Assembly (NCBI RefSeq): GCF_022347205.1
Contig: NZ_JAKRNE010000002.1
Coordinates: 62,001 to 126,000 of the forward strand
DNA length: 64,000 nucleotides
Direction: 5' to 3'
Source: Corynebacterium sp. ACRPO
Lineage (GTDB): Bacteria; Actinomycetota; Actinomycetes; Mycobacteriales; Mycobacteriaceae
Shown: one piece after another, positions 55,821 through 64,000 of the stretch
Position numbering within the stretch: the first letter of the stretch is position 1
How the letters are laid out: each line of letters opens with the position of its first letter
Program-made: the position numbers and the translations under genes
The notes under the pieces: model-generated
Told to the model about the DNA's origin: nothing
Database searches by the model: none
The model's input: only the letters and a program-made list of their open reading frames with translations

Positions 55821-57824
55821 GTGAAACCCGGAAAACAGAATAGGAGTAGAACCATCTCTTCTTCACCGTCTTCCTCACCCCGCCCTGTGCGTGGGGTGAA
55901 TAATTCGGAGGAAAGCAAAAAGCGCACCCGCAACGCCAAGCGCATCTTAAAGGACATTATGTACCCGCATAATATCCACCCCGCGCTGGTACCGGGCGTC
56001 TCCATTGAGGACCAGAAGGTCAAGTACGGCGTGGATAAACCGATCCTCTTTGTGGTCGGCGGACTGGTCGTCGCCTTCGTAATCTGGGGTGTGATTGCAC
56101 CCGAGCAGGTCTTCGATGCTTCTTCGACAGCGCTCGATTGGGTGATGCGTAACTTGGGCTGGATCTTTACCGCCTTGGCGACGTTCCTGATGTTTTTGCT
56201 CATCATCTTGGCATTTTCGAAGTACGGCAAAATCCCTCTCGGGCTAGATGGAGAGAAGCCGGAATTTTCCACGGTGAGCTGGGCGGCGATGCTCTTTGGT
56301 GCCGGCATTGGCATCGGCATTATTTTCTTCGGCCCCTTCGAGCCGCTGAGCTACTACCTTTCGCCGCGCCCTGGTGCCTATGAGGCCGCGAGCGATGAAG
56401 CGGTGCTGGGGGCCATGGCGCAGGCCGCCATGCACTGGGGCTTTAATGCCTGGGCGATTTATGCCATCGTGGGTCTATGCGTGGCCTACGTGTCCTTCCG
56501 CCGCGGCCGTGTGCCGCTGATGAGCTCCATCCTGATGCCGCTCTTTGGCAATCGCTCCTCTGATTCCCTGCCTGCGCGCATCATCGATGGCCTAGCTATT
56601 ATTGCTACGCTCTTTGGCACCGCTGCCACGCTGGGCATCGGTGCGCTACAGATCGGTCGCGGCGTGGAATTGGTCAGCGGTTGGTCTACCACCGGCAATG
56701 CTGCGGCGCTGGTAATCATCGTAGTGCTGTCCATCGGAACGATCTTCTCGGCTGTCTCCGGCGTGGCCAAGGGCATTCGGTGGCTCTCCAATATCAACCT
56801 GGTGCTGGCCATGGCGCTGGCCTTGTTCTTCTTCGTCGTGGGGCCGACCGCCTTCTTGGCCAATATGCTGCCGGCCGTAGTGATTGAATATCTCGATGAA
56901 ATGCCACAGATGCTCTCGGCCAACATGGGCGAGGGGGAAGACATGGTGGCCTTCCTGTCCTCCTGGACCACCTTCTACTGGGCTTGGTGGGTATCCTGGT
57001 CGCCATTCGTGGGCGTCTTCGTAGCCAAGATTTCCCGCGGGCGAACCATCCGCCAGTTCGTGCTCGGTGTGTTGCTTATTCCCTCGGCTATCATTGTTGC
57101 CGCTTTTACCATCCTGGGCGGCACCACCATTTGGCTGCAGCGCCGCGATGGCGATATCGCCCCAGATGGCACCATTGATTCCATGCCGGCGGCAGAAGAC
57201 ATCTTTTTCAAGGTCTTGGATCACTTCCCAGGAGCGGAGTGGATGGCGCCCATCGTCATCGTCATGCTGGTGGTCTTCTTCATTACCACGGCTGACTCCG
57301 CATCCATTGTGAACTCGCAGCTCACCCAGCGCGGCAACCCCAAGCCAAACCCGGTGGTTACGGTCTTTTGGGTGGTATGCATGGCCGGCATTGCCGTGGT
57401 TATTTTGCTCGCCGGCGGCCGCAATGCGCTGCAGGGCCTGCAGAACCTTATTACGGTGACGGCCCTGCCTTTCGCGGTCATCATCGTGCTCATGTGCATC
57501 GCGTTGGTGCGCGAGCTGCGTCATGATCCTGCCTCCATCCGCCATTTCTACGAGGACGAAGCGGTCTCTAATGCGATCGTGCGGGGCGTGCGCGATTATG
57601 GCGATAACTTTGCCCTGTCCATTGAGCCGACAGACGGCGACTACGCAACGGGCGCGCACTTTAACTCCACTGCAGCAGAGGTGACCGATTGGTACGCGCG
57701 CACGGACGAAGAGGGCCGCGCCGTGGGCTATGACTATGAGGCAGGCGAGTATGTGGACAACGATCCATCTATCAAGAATGGCGAGTTCATCTCTCCGGTA
57801 CCGGAAGATAAGGAAGAAAATTAA
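55821..57824 (+). CDS. BCCT-family betaine/carnitine/choline-type transporter
   Basis: 667 residues, twelve helices with charged N- and C-terminal extensions of about 80 and 120 residues. FGAGIGIGIIFFGPFEPL is the unwound helix-3 glycine motif, and WWVSWSPFVGVFVAKISRGRT is the BCCT signature. The charged tails resemble those of osmosensing carriers of Corynebacterium (BetP, EctP, LcoP). Sodium- or proton-driven uptake of compatible solutes is likely. The start is uncertain: GTG 55821 has no ribosome site, and a later in-frame GTG near 55896 is possible. Confidence 0.87.
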   Translation: MKPGKQNRSRTISSSPSSSPRPVRGVNNSEESKKRTRNAKRILKDIMYPHNIHPALVPGVSIEDQKVKYGVDKPILFVVGGLVVAFVIWGVIAPEQVFDASSTALDWVMRNLGWIFTALATFLMFLLIILAFSKYGKIPLGLDGEKPEFSTVSWAAMLFGAGIGIGIIFFGPFEPLSYYLSPRPGAYEAASDEAVLGAMAQAAMHWGFNAWAIYAIVGLCVAYVSFRRGRVPLMSSILMPLFGNRSSDSLPARIIDGLAIIATLFGTAATLGIGALQIGRGVELVSGWSTTGNAAALVIIVVLSIGTIFSAVSGVAKGIRWLSNINLVLAMALALFFFVVGPTAFLANMLPAVVIEYLDEMPQMLSANMGEGEDMVAFLSSWTTFYWAWWVSWSPFVGVFVAKISRGRTIRQFVLGVLLIPSAIIVAAFTILGGTTIWLQRRDGDIAPDGTIDSMPAAEDIFFKVLDHFPGAEWMAPIVIVMLVVFFITTADSASIVNSQLTQRGNPKPNPVVTVFWVVCMAGIAVVILLAGGRNALQGLQNLITVTALPFAVIIVLMCIALVRELRHDPASIRHFYEDEAVSNAIVRGVRDYGDNFALSIEPTDGDYATGAHFNSTAAEVTDWYARTDEEGRAVGYDYEAGEYVDNDPSIKNGEFISPVPEDKEEN

Positions 57825-57858
57825 TACTTGACAATTATTGGCTGGTAGGGTGCCAGCT

Positions 57859-58656
57859 ATGACTTTTAGTACCTTTGCCTTTGCCTTCGCCTTGGTGCTG
57901 CTGTCGGGTCTATCGACCTCGATTGGCGGCGCTTTGGCGGTGGGAAGGCGCCAGCCGGGGCCGGCTTTTATGGCCGCTGCACTGGGGCTTTCGGCCGGCG
58001 TGATGCTGTATGTCTCCTTTATGGAGATCCTGCCGGAAGGCATTGCGCAGCTTTCCGACGCCCTCGGCGAGGAAACCACCGGCACCTGGGCCGCCGTCGG
58101 GGCGTTCTTTGCTGGCATCGCCGTCATCGCCATCATTGACCGGCTCGTGCCGGAGGAGATTAATCCCCATGAGCCGGCCACCACGGCCGAAGAAGCCCGC
58201 CGCAAGAAGCTAATGAAAACTGGCGTATTTACCGCCTGCGCGCTGGGCCTGCACAATTTCCCCGAGGGGTTTGCCACCTTCCTTTCCGGCCTGGATTCTA
58301 AGGAAGTTGCGGTGCCGGTGGCGGTGGCCATCGCCATTCACAATATCCCGGAAGGCATTGCGGTGGCTGTTCCGCTGCGCGAGGCCACTGGCTCCCGCAA
58401 GAAGGCCTTTTGGTGGGCCACCTTGTCTGGCCTGGCCGAGCCGCTCGGCGCGCTCATCGGCTTCGGCCTTCTCTTGCCGGTTATTGGGCCGGCGACGATG
58501 GGCATTAGCTTCGCCGCCATCGCCGGCATTATGGTCTTCATCTCGCTGGATGAGCTATTACCCACTGCTGAGGAAACCGGCGAGCACCATCACGCTATCT
58601 ACGGCTTGATTGCCGGCATGGCCGTGATGGCGGTTTCGCTGATGCTATTTATGTAG
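57859..58656 (+). CDS. zupT: ZupT-type zinc transporter
   Basis: 265 residues, eight helices. The metal-binding helices have GLHNFPEGFATFLSG and AIHNIPEGIAVAVPL, the two HNxPEG motifs of the ZIP family. ZupT imports zinc and other divalent metals. ATG 57859 is chosen over TTG 57838 because it gives the usual short N terminus. It begins 34 bases after the BCCT stop. Confidence 0.92.
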   Translation: MTFSTFAFAFALVLLSGLSTSIGGALAVGRRQPGPAFMAAALGLSAGVMLYVSFMEILPEGIAQLSDALGEETTGTWAAVGAFFAGIAVIAIIDRLVPEEINPHEPATTAEEARRKKLMKTGVFTACALGLHNFPEGFATFLSGLDSKEVAVPVAVAIAIHNIPEGIAVAVPLREATGSRKKAFWWATLSGLAEPLGALIGFGLLLPVIGPATMGISFAAIAGIMVFISLDELLPTAEETGEHHHAIYGLIAGMAVMAVSLMLFM

Positions 58657-58685
58657 CCGGCTATGCAGCCGGGCTACGGCGTTTT
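58653..58685 (+). terminator. Probable terminator after zupT
   Basis: GTAGCCGGCT (58653-58662) pairs with AGCCgGGCTAC (with one bulged G) after a four-base loop, then GGCGTTTTA. The stem overlaps the stop codon. Moderate confidence because of the bulge and short T run. Confidence 0.55.
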
Positions 58686-59631
58686 AAGCCTCCGCCGGCT
58701 GGGCGGAGGTGGCCGAGGTCTTGCCAAAGGAGGCCTTGACCGCCATCACGATGGTGGCAACCACTGTGCCAAGCACCAGGCCGCAGACCATGGACATACC
58801 GGTATCTGCCAGCCACGCCAGGGCTCCGTTGGAAATATTTTCGGTCACGGAGGCAATGAACTCGTGTGGCTGATCCATTCCGAATTCGTGCAGGCCTTTG
58901 ACTACGATGTGGCCGCCTACCCACAGCATGGCGGCGGTACCGATGACGCCGATGATATCGAGTACGACCGGCATGCCCTTGACCAGAGCGGTGCCGATGG
59001 TGGAGTTGCCATTGTGGCGCTTATTGAGGGCCATGCCAATATCGTCCATCTTGACCAAGAGGCCTACGGCGCCGTAGACACCCAGGGTCAGCAAGATGCC
59101 GACGAAGATGAGGGCACCCAGGCGCATCCAGAATGGCTGGTCGATGACCTCATTCAAGGAAATGACCATGATCTCGGCAGACAAAATGAGATCCGTGGTG
59201 ATAGCGGACTTGACCAAGCTATCTTCGGCGTCTGCGCCCTTTTCCTGGACTGATTCAGTTTCCTTCTCTCGGTGGGGAAGAAGGTGATGCAGGATTTTTT
59301 CCGCGCCTTCAAAGCATAGATAGGTACCGCCGCACATCAAGATGGGCGTGAGCGCCCACGGCGCGATCCAAGAGAGGATCATGGCGATGGGCAAGATGAT
59401 TACGAGCTTATTGATGAGCGAGCCCTTGGTAATGCGCCAGATCATCGGCAACTCGCGCTGGGGCTTAATTCCCTCCACGTATTGTGGGGTTACGGCAGCA
59501 TCATCGACTACCACACCTGCGGCCTTCACGGAGGTCTTGCCCGCAAGGGCGGCCACATCGTCAACGCTAGAGGCAGCGGAGCGGGCGATCAGGGCGACGT
59601 CGTCAAGCAGGGCAAAAAGGCCACCGGCCAT
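58684..59631 (-). CDS. DUF808 membrane protein
   Basis: 315 residues. The N terminus GLFALLDDVALIARSAASS-VDDVAALAGK is diagnostic of DUF808 (YedI-like), with GVVVDDAAVTPQYVEG, and about six membrane helices. Function unknown. AGAAGGA precedes ATG 59631. It is the last of a three-gene run (secreted protein, DUF402, DUF808) with spacings of 0 and 3 bases, so probably an operon. Confidence 0.9.
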   Translation of the reverse strand: MAGGLFALLDDVALIARSAASSVDDVAALAGKTSVKAAGVVVDDAAVTPQYVEGIKPQRELPMIWRITKGSLINKLVIILPIAMILSWIAPWALTPILMCGGTYLCFEGAEKILHHLLPHREKETESVQEKGADAEDSLVKSAITTDLILSAEIMVISLNEVIDQPFWMRLGALIFVGILLTLGVYGAVGLLVKMDDIGMALNKRHNGNSTIGTALVKGMPVVLDIIGVIGTAAMLWVGGHIVVKGLHEFGMDQPHEFIASVTENISNGALAWLADTGMSMVCGLVLGTVVATIVMAVKASFGKTSATSAQPAEA

Positions 59632-59634
59632 AAA

Positions 59635-60171
59635 TTATCCTTCTGGGGTTAAGGTGATGTTATCGGACCACGTTAAGTGTATCCCCTGATGCGCCAGCCA
59701 AGCCATCGCATCATCACCGCTGCGAGTAATGCCCTCGACCGCGGCAAGTGTGGTGTCGATCGCCTTCTCGGCGTCCTCGGCGGAAATCAAACCGGCGGAG
59801 GTTGCGGCAGAGAGTTCATCAATATCGAGCACGGAAATGGGCTCGCCGCGCGTGGCAACAAGATCCACATAAAGATCGCGGGTGGTCCACACCGCGCCAT
59901 CGCGTTGGATTTCGGCCACATCAATATAGAAGTCCTGGTGGACGTCTACACCAGGGCGGAAATGGAAGATATTGGCACGCAGGTTGAGATCGGGCAGCAG
60001 CCACGATTCCAGGTAGCCAAAGCGCGGGTGATCGGCGCCGCGAGCCATGTAGAGGCCGAAATCCGTCTCGGTGTACGTGTCGACCTCGCGCAGGAAACCC
60101 TTGGGGTCGGTATTGGTGTACTCGGCGGTATTAAAGGTCTCGCGCTTGACCGGATGGAGATCCGCCGGCAT
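59635..60171 (-). CDS. DUF402 domain protein
   Basis: 178 residues. The core is VWTTRDLYVDLVATRGEPIS and VLDIDELSAATSAGLISAED, matching DUF402, a beta-barrel family that includes a nucleoside diphosphate phosphatase in Gram-positives; the family's acidic metal residues (DLYVD, DIDE) are present. Its ATG directly follows the stop of the upstream secreted-protein gene (TAGATG). Confidence 0.85.
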   Translation of the reverse strand: MPADLHPVKRETFNTAEYTNTDPKGFLREVDTYTETDFGLYMARGADHPRFGYLESWLLPDLNLRANIFHFRPGVDVHQDFYIDVAEIQRDGAVWTTRDLYVDLVATRGEPISVLDIDELSAATSAGLISAEDAEKAIDTTLAAVEGITRSGDDAMAWLAHQGIHLTWSDNITLTPEG

Positions 60172-60900
60172 CTACTTCACCTCAAGGAAGGCGGCGGTTG
60201 GGGCGAAATTGCAGCGGGATTCCTGGGTGTTTACGCCGCCAGAAAGCAGTGCGATGACGGTGCCCTTGCCAGTCTGGGCGGTGCCGGACAAGGTGGTAGG
60301 GCCGTCTTGATTGATGCCGTTGTTATTCAGTGGGGTGACGCCGCTGCGCAGGGTGTCAAGGTTGAACCACTGCACGTTCATCCCGCCTTGTTCGCGTGCG
60401 GCCGGTGGGGTGCCGAGGGCGGTGAAGAGGAAGACGGTTTCGCCAGGCTTTGCGCCCGGTGCCGGCATTTCGGTGGGGCCAGGAACGGCGATGGCCGAGC
60501 CCATGGCATCGCTGGTGCCGCCAATGCAGTGTGCGGAAACTGTGGGCCAGTAGAACTGGCGGAAGTTCGGGTTATTGCCCTCTGGCATGGCTACGCCGCC
60601 CTTGCCATTGCCGCCGCCGGCGAAGAATGCGAGGCCCGACAAGATGGCGTTGCGAACATCCTCGGGAATCCAAGGTTGTGCCGCAAAAGCGCGGATGCGG
60701 TCCTGGGTTTCCTGATTGGGGCGGCCGAGCTCGTCCAGCGGGCTATGGGAGGATGCCTGCTGCACCAAGGAAGAAAGATCCGGTGCGGAAGCCTGCGCTG
60801 GGGCGACGAGGGGAGAGGCGAGGCCGATGAGCGCGGCCGTGGCAGCGGCGATATAACCGGTGCGGCTGGACAGGCGCCAGGTGGTGCGGGCGTGGCTCAC
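60172..60900 (-). CDS. Secreted protein, unknown function
   Basis: 242 residues with a signal peptide (TGYIAAATAALIGLASPLVAPAQA, cleaved after AQA) and a mature domain of about 200 residues with two cysteines (SAHCIGGTSDAMG and SRCNFAPTAAF) likely joined by a disulfide. A domain name is not recognised; similar Ala/Pro-rich secreted proteins exist in Corynebacteriales. GTG 60900 has AAGGA upstream and starts the signal peptide. Upstream lies a cluster of GTAAC half sites. Confidence 0.75.
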   Translation of the reverse strand: MSHARTTWRLSSRTGYIAAATAALIGLASPLVAPAQASAPDLSSLVQQASSHSPLDELGRPNQETQDRIRAFAAQPWIPEDVRNAILSGLAFFAGGGNGKGGVAMPEGNNPNFRQFYWPTVSAHCIGGTSDAMGSAIAVPGPTEMPAPGAKPGETVFLFTALGTPPAAREQGGMNVQWFNLDTLRSGVTPLNNNGINQDGPTTLSGTAQTGKGTVIALLSGGVNTQESRCNFAPTAAFLEVK

Positions 60901-61175
60901 GTTATCAATTCCTTGGGTGCGGTCTCGGGATGGGCGTTCAAGCCCCATTAGTCACATTTGTAACAATATTACCTACAGTAACGATAGTGATGCTTATGGG
61001 AGTGTCAAGTGCATTCGCAATCTATAAGATTTTTCGCCCGTTCTATACGGTGCGTTACGGGGTAAAGCCATCCCCAATGCTGCACTTGGCCCTTTAAGGG
61101 GGTATCGTGGGAGCTCGTTCAAGATCAATTTCGCGCGCGCAAGCGCCGTAGATCCTCCGAAGGAGAAACCCACTA
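60901..61175. other. Divergent promoter region between the secreted-protein gene and typA
   Basis: 275 bases. It contains GTAA-CAATA-TTAC followed by another GTAAC (about 60960-60982), which may be a regulator site for the secreted-protein gene. Near typA there is CCCTTTAAGGGGG, a short palindrome around 61090, next to a TATCGT-like -10. No gene seen. Confidence 0.4.
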
Positions 61176-63086
61176 GTGAGTAATACCGAGTTCCGTAATG
61201 TTGCCATCGTCGCGCACGTTGACCATGGCAAGACCACCCTGGTCAACGGCATGCTGGAGCAGTCCGGCGCCTTTGGTGACCACGGTGAACACACGGACCG
61301 CGTCATGGACTCCAATGATCAGGAGCGCGAGCGCGGCATTACCATTCTGGCCAAGAACACGGCCATTCACCGCAAGGGCCTGGGTAAGGACGGCCAGGAC
61401 CTGATCATTAACGTCATCGACACCCCGGGCCACGCCGACTTCGGTGGCGAGGTTGAGCGCGGTATTTCCATGGTGGATGGCGTTGTCTTGCTCGTCGATG
61501 CCTCCGAGGGCCCGCTGCCGCAGACCCGCTTCGTGCTTACCAAGGCACTGGAAGCCAAGCTGCCGGTTATCATCTGCGTGAACAAGACTGACCGCCCGGA
61601 TGCCCGCATTGACGAAGTTGTCTCCGAGTCTCAGGACCTGCTGCTGGAAATCGCCGCCGGCCTGGAGGACGAGGAAGCTGCGGCCGCCGCCGAGGAGCTG
61701 CTGGACCTTCCGGTTCTCTACGCTTCCGGCCGCGCCGGCGTTGCCTCCACCGAGAACCCAGGCGATGGCAACGTCCCTGAGGGCGAGGATCTGCAGCCGC
61801 TTTTCGACGTCATCTACAACGTCCTCCCAGAGCCTTCCGCTACCGTCGACGCCCCGCTGCAGGCGCACGTGACCAACCTGGACGCCTCCGACTTCCTGGG
61901 CCGTATCGCGCTGCTGCGTATCTACGCCGGCCGCATCAAGAAGGGCCAGCAGGTGGCCTGGATCCACTACGACCAGGATGGCAACCAGCACACCAAGACC
62001 GTAAAGGTCGCCGAGCTGCTGCGCACCGTCGGCTTCGAGCGTCAGCCGGCCGAGGAAGCCATCGCCGGTGACATCGTGGCGATCTCCGGCATTTCTGACG
62101 TCATGATTGGTGACACCATCGCCGATCCGGAGCACCCAGAGGCCCTGCCGCGCATCACCGTGGATGAACCGGCCATCTCCATGACCATCGGCGTTAATAC
62201 CTCCCCGATGGCAGGCCAGGGCGGCGGCGATAAGCTCACCGCACGTATGGTCAAGGCCCGTCTGGAGCAGGAACTTATCGGTAACGTGTCCCTGCGCGTG
62301 CTGCCTACCGAGCGTCCCGATGCTTGGGAGGTCCAGGGCCGTGGCGAGATGGCACTGTCCGTGCTCATCGAGTCCATGCGCCGCGAGGGCTTTGAGCTGA
62401 CCATCGGCAAGCCGCAGGTTGTGACCAAGGAAATCGACGGCAAGACCTACGAGCCATACGAGATCCTCACCATTGACGCCCCGTCCGAGCACCAGGGTGC
62501 TATCACCCAGCTGCTGGCCTCCCGCAAGGGCCAGATGCAGGCCATGGACGTGCGCGAGGGCGACTGGGTACGCATGATCTTCCGTGTTCCTGCCCGCGGC
62601 CTCATCGGCTTCCGCACCCAGTTCATGACGGAGACCCGCGGTGCCGGCATCGCAAACTCCATTTCTGACGGCCTGGATGTCTGGGCCGGCGAGATCAAGT
62701 CCCGCCCAACCGGTTCCCTGGTGGCTGACCGCACCGGCCAGATCACCCAGTACGCGCTGATGCAGCTGGCTGACCGCGGTAACTTCTTCGTCGAGCCAGG
62801 CGCTGAGGCTTATGAGGGCATGGTCGTTGGTGCAAATAACCGCGATGAGGATATTGACATCAACATCACCAAGGAAAAGAAGCTAACCAATATGCGCTCC
62901 GCCACCGCGGATGCCACTGTCACCCTTGCTAAGGCACACACCCTCTCCCTGGAAGAGGCGCTGGAATTCTGTGGCAACGACGAGTGCGTCGAGGTTGCCC
63001 CGGACGTCCTTCGCGTGCGCAAGGTGGAGCTTTCCGCTACCGACCGCAAGCGTGCTGCTGCTCGCAAGAAGCAGATGAATAAGTAA
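61176..63086 (+). CDS. typA: Ribosome-associated translational GTPase TypA/BipA
   Basis: 636 residues. G domain: HVDHGKTTLVNGML, the switch motif RERGITI with LAKNTAI, DTPGHADFGGEVER, and NKTD. C-terminal EF-G-like domains and the BipA-specific end DGLDVWAGEIKSRPTGSLVA are intact. Acts in ribosome assembly and stress adaptation. GTG 61176 with AAGGAG upstream. The typA-lpqW neighbourhood matches mycobacteria. Confidence 0.96.
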   Translation: MSNTEFRNVAIVAHVDHGKTTLVNGMLEQSGAFGDHGEHTDRVMDSNDQERERGITILAKNTAIHRKGLGKDGQDLIINVIDTPGHADFGGEVERGISMVDGVVLLVDASEGPLPQTRFVLTKALEAKLPVIICVNKTDRPDARIDEVVSESQDLLLEIAAGLEDEEAAAAAEELLDLPVLYASGRAGVASTENPGDGNVPEGEDLQPLFDVIYNVLPEPSATVDAPLQAHVTNLDASDFLGRIALLRIYAGRIKKGQQVAWIHYDQDGNQHTKTVKVAELLRTVGFERQPAEEAIAGDIVAISGISDVMIGDTIADPEHPEALPRITVDEPAISMTIGVNTSPMAGQGGGDKLTARMVKARLEQELIGNVSLRVLPTERPDAWEVQGRGEMALSVLIESMRREGFELTIGKPQVVTKEIDGKTYEPYEILTIDAPSEHQGAITQLLASRKGQMQAMDVREGDWVRMIFRVPARGLIGFRTQFMTETRGAGIANSISDGLDVWAGEIKSRPTGSLVADRTGQITQYALMQLADRGNFFVEPGAEAYEGMVVGANNRDEDIDINITKEKKLTNMRSATADATVTLAKAHTLSLEEALEFCGNDECVEVAPDVLRVRKVELSATDRKRAAARKKQMNK

Positions 63087-63097
63087 AAAGCCGCACC

Positions 63098-63760
63098 CTA
63101 GGTGGTGGTGATTGCCGCTGTCGTGGCCACCATCGCCGCAACCGCTGCCGCCTCCTCAACTACGGCCTTGACCGCAGAGGAGGCGGTTTTGTCGTACTCG
63201 ACCTCTTCTTTGATCTCCTGAATGCGTGCCCGCATCTCGCGGCGCTTCATTCCCTCCGCGTCGTTTTTCAGCAGGGTATAGGCGCCGCTGACCTCGCGGA
63301 GGATATCCAGGATGATGACGTCATTGACCGTGGCTGGTCGCTGCGCCTCCAGGACTGCAACCAACCGTTCGCGCAGTTCCTTTTCCAGCTCCAGGTCCGT
63401 CATGATGTAGCGGTCGCCGCTAATCTGCCACCACTTGGCCTTTTCCACATCGAGCTGTCCATTCGCGTGGAAATCCAAGGCGATGATTTCCCGCGGGGTA
63501 AACCACGAAGCCTCCAAGAGGCTCTGCATGCTGGTGGCCTTGTGCTGCTGCAGCTCTTCCCAAGCCCATGCCAAGACGGGGTGCTCCGGGCGCTGTGGAG
63601 TAGTCTCTACCTTCTTTTTCTCACCGAGCTCTACGAGCCCGCCCAGTAGCAGGTCCGCGAGTACGGTGGCGCGCAGAGCGGCCTCATTATTGGACACCCA
63701 GTCTTCCTTCTTGCCGTTGTCCTTGGTCAGTAGAAGAAACATTTCTTGGCAGATGAGCAT
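63098..63760 (-). CDS. GPP34 (GOLPH3-like) family protein
   Basis: 220 residues, soluble and helical. MFLLLTKDNGKKEDWVSNNE followed by AALRATVLADLLLGGLVELG is the start of the GPP34/GOLPH3 domain, which binds phosphoinositides in eukaryotes; actinobacterial members are widespread, role unknown. The tail is Ala/Thr-rich (AAAVAAMVATTAAITTT). Inserted between typA and the lpqW-like gene. Confidence 0.82.
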   Translation of the reverse strand: MLICQEMFLLLTKDNGKKEDWVSNNEAALRATVLADLLLGGLVELGEKKKVETTPQRPEHPVLAWAWEELQQHKATSMQSLLEASWFTPREIIALDFHANGQLDVEKAKWWQISGDRYIMTDLELEKELRERLVAVLEAQRPATVNDVIILDILREVSGAYTLLKNDAEGMKRREMRARIQEIKEEVEYDKTASSAVKAVVEEAAAVAAMVATTAAITTT

Positions 63761-63849
63761 TGGGGTCTCCTTAATAGTTGCGGTCTGTGGCCAAGTCTAG
63801 CGCCAAAAATCTTCGTTTCGGCGGGGTAGAGGGACTAAAGTAGTCCGCG

Positions 63850-64000
63850 ATGAAAAAGAATCCGGCTTCACCAAGGCGCGCGGCGTCGGCAATCGCAGCG
63901 GTACTCAGCACCGCCAGTATTGCAATACTTAGCGCCTGCGCGGCTAACCCCGGCCCACCACCGGTGGTGGAGGACAATGCCTCCGCGCTGCAAGAAGAGC
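63850..64000 (+). CDS. lpqW: LpqW-like lipoprotein (5' end, cut by window)
   Basis: Only about 50 residues are visible: a basic start MKKNPASPRR, a hydrophobic segment and the lipobox ILSAC (Cys about residue 31), then a Pro-rich beginning of the mature chain. In mycobacteria the gene after typA is lpqW, a substrate-binding-like lipoprotein that directs mannolipid (PIM/LM) synthesis; the call rests on this synteny plus the signal peptide. A TAAAGT box ends 8 bases before the ATG, suggesting a leaderless transcript. Confidence 0.6.
   Translation, partial: MKKNPASPRRAASAIAAVLSTASIAILSACAANPGPPPVVEDNASALQEE

Noticed and set aside
56646..58337. 563-codon minus-strand frame opposite the BCCT and zupT genes
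   Set aside because: Antisense to two well-recognised transporters; no recognisable domain.
61173..62492. 439-codon minus-strand frame opposite typA
   Set aside because: Antisense shadow of a conserved GTPase gene with strong codon bias.

Overview
This window is chromosomal DNA from a Corynebacterium-type actinobacterium. The gene order follows a backbone shared with Mycobacterium and Corynebacterium: mfd-mazG-lpqU-eno-divIC-DUF501-ppx-tRNA, then greA-DUF4307-mca-prenyltransferase-coaA-glyA-phoH2-fum-glpX-DUF4245-xseBA-ispH-DUF6542-ychF, and finally typA-GPP34-lpqW. Mycothiol chemistry (mca), lipobox lipoproteins, many GTG starts and frequent leaderless starts (a -10 box 6-9 nt before the start codon) agree with this. 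No phage, insertion sequence or CRISPR array was seen. Species cannot be fixed from sequence reading alone.

Region by region. 1-10 kb: the 3' end of mfd, a basic amino acid antiporter, MazG, an LpqU-like transglycosylase and enolase, then an accessory insert (DUF222/HNH nuclease and two related lipoproteins, one frameshifted) before divIC, DUF501, ppx and a tRNA with a UAA anticodon. 10-14 kb: a Bax-inhibitor-1-like membrane protein and a two-gene unit of a DUF3558 lipoprotein plus a large glycine-rich protein that resembles PPE/type VII secretion substrates. 14-24 kb: greA, mca, prenyltransferase, coaA, glyA, a DUF5997/LysR-like pair, an LGFP lipoprotein, PhoH2 and an acetyltransferase. 24-37 kb: a TetR-MFS-DUF2316 unit with a clear operator, fum, glpX, xseBA, ispH, rmuC, an AI-2E-type permease and ychF. 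37-44 kb: a PfpI-like protein, a manganese (yybP-ykoY) riboswitch in front of a CDF metal exporter, a PRC-barrel/DUF2382 stress protein, a DAACS symporter, and a secreted nuclease flanked by two copies of a palindromic repeat.

44-55 kb is the most striking region: a compact selenocysteine island. The formate dehydrogenase alpha gene is read through an in-frame TGA at 44752-44754 with a SECIS-like hairpin just after it. It is followed by the iron-sulfur and NrfD-type membrane subunits, then selD (opposite strand, coupled to an unknown lipoprotein), the selenocysteine tRNA gene, selA and selB. Selenophosphate synthesis, the tRNA, Ser-to-Sec conversion, the elongation factor and a client protein thus lie within about 10.5 kb. 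A naive annotation would split the dehydrogenase gene in two.

55-64 kb: a BCCT carrier, ZupT-like zinc transporter, DUF808, DUF402 and secreted-protein genes, typA, a GPP34-family protein and the 5' end of an lpqW-like lipoprotein gene cut by the window edge.
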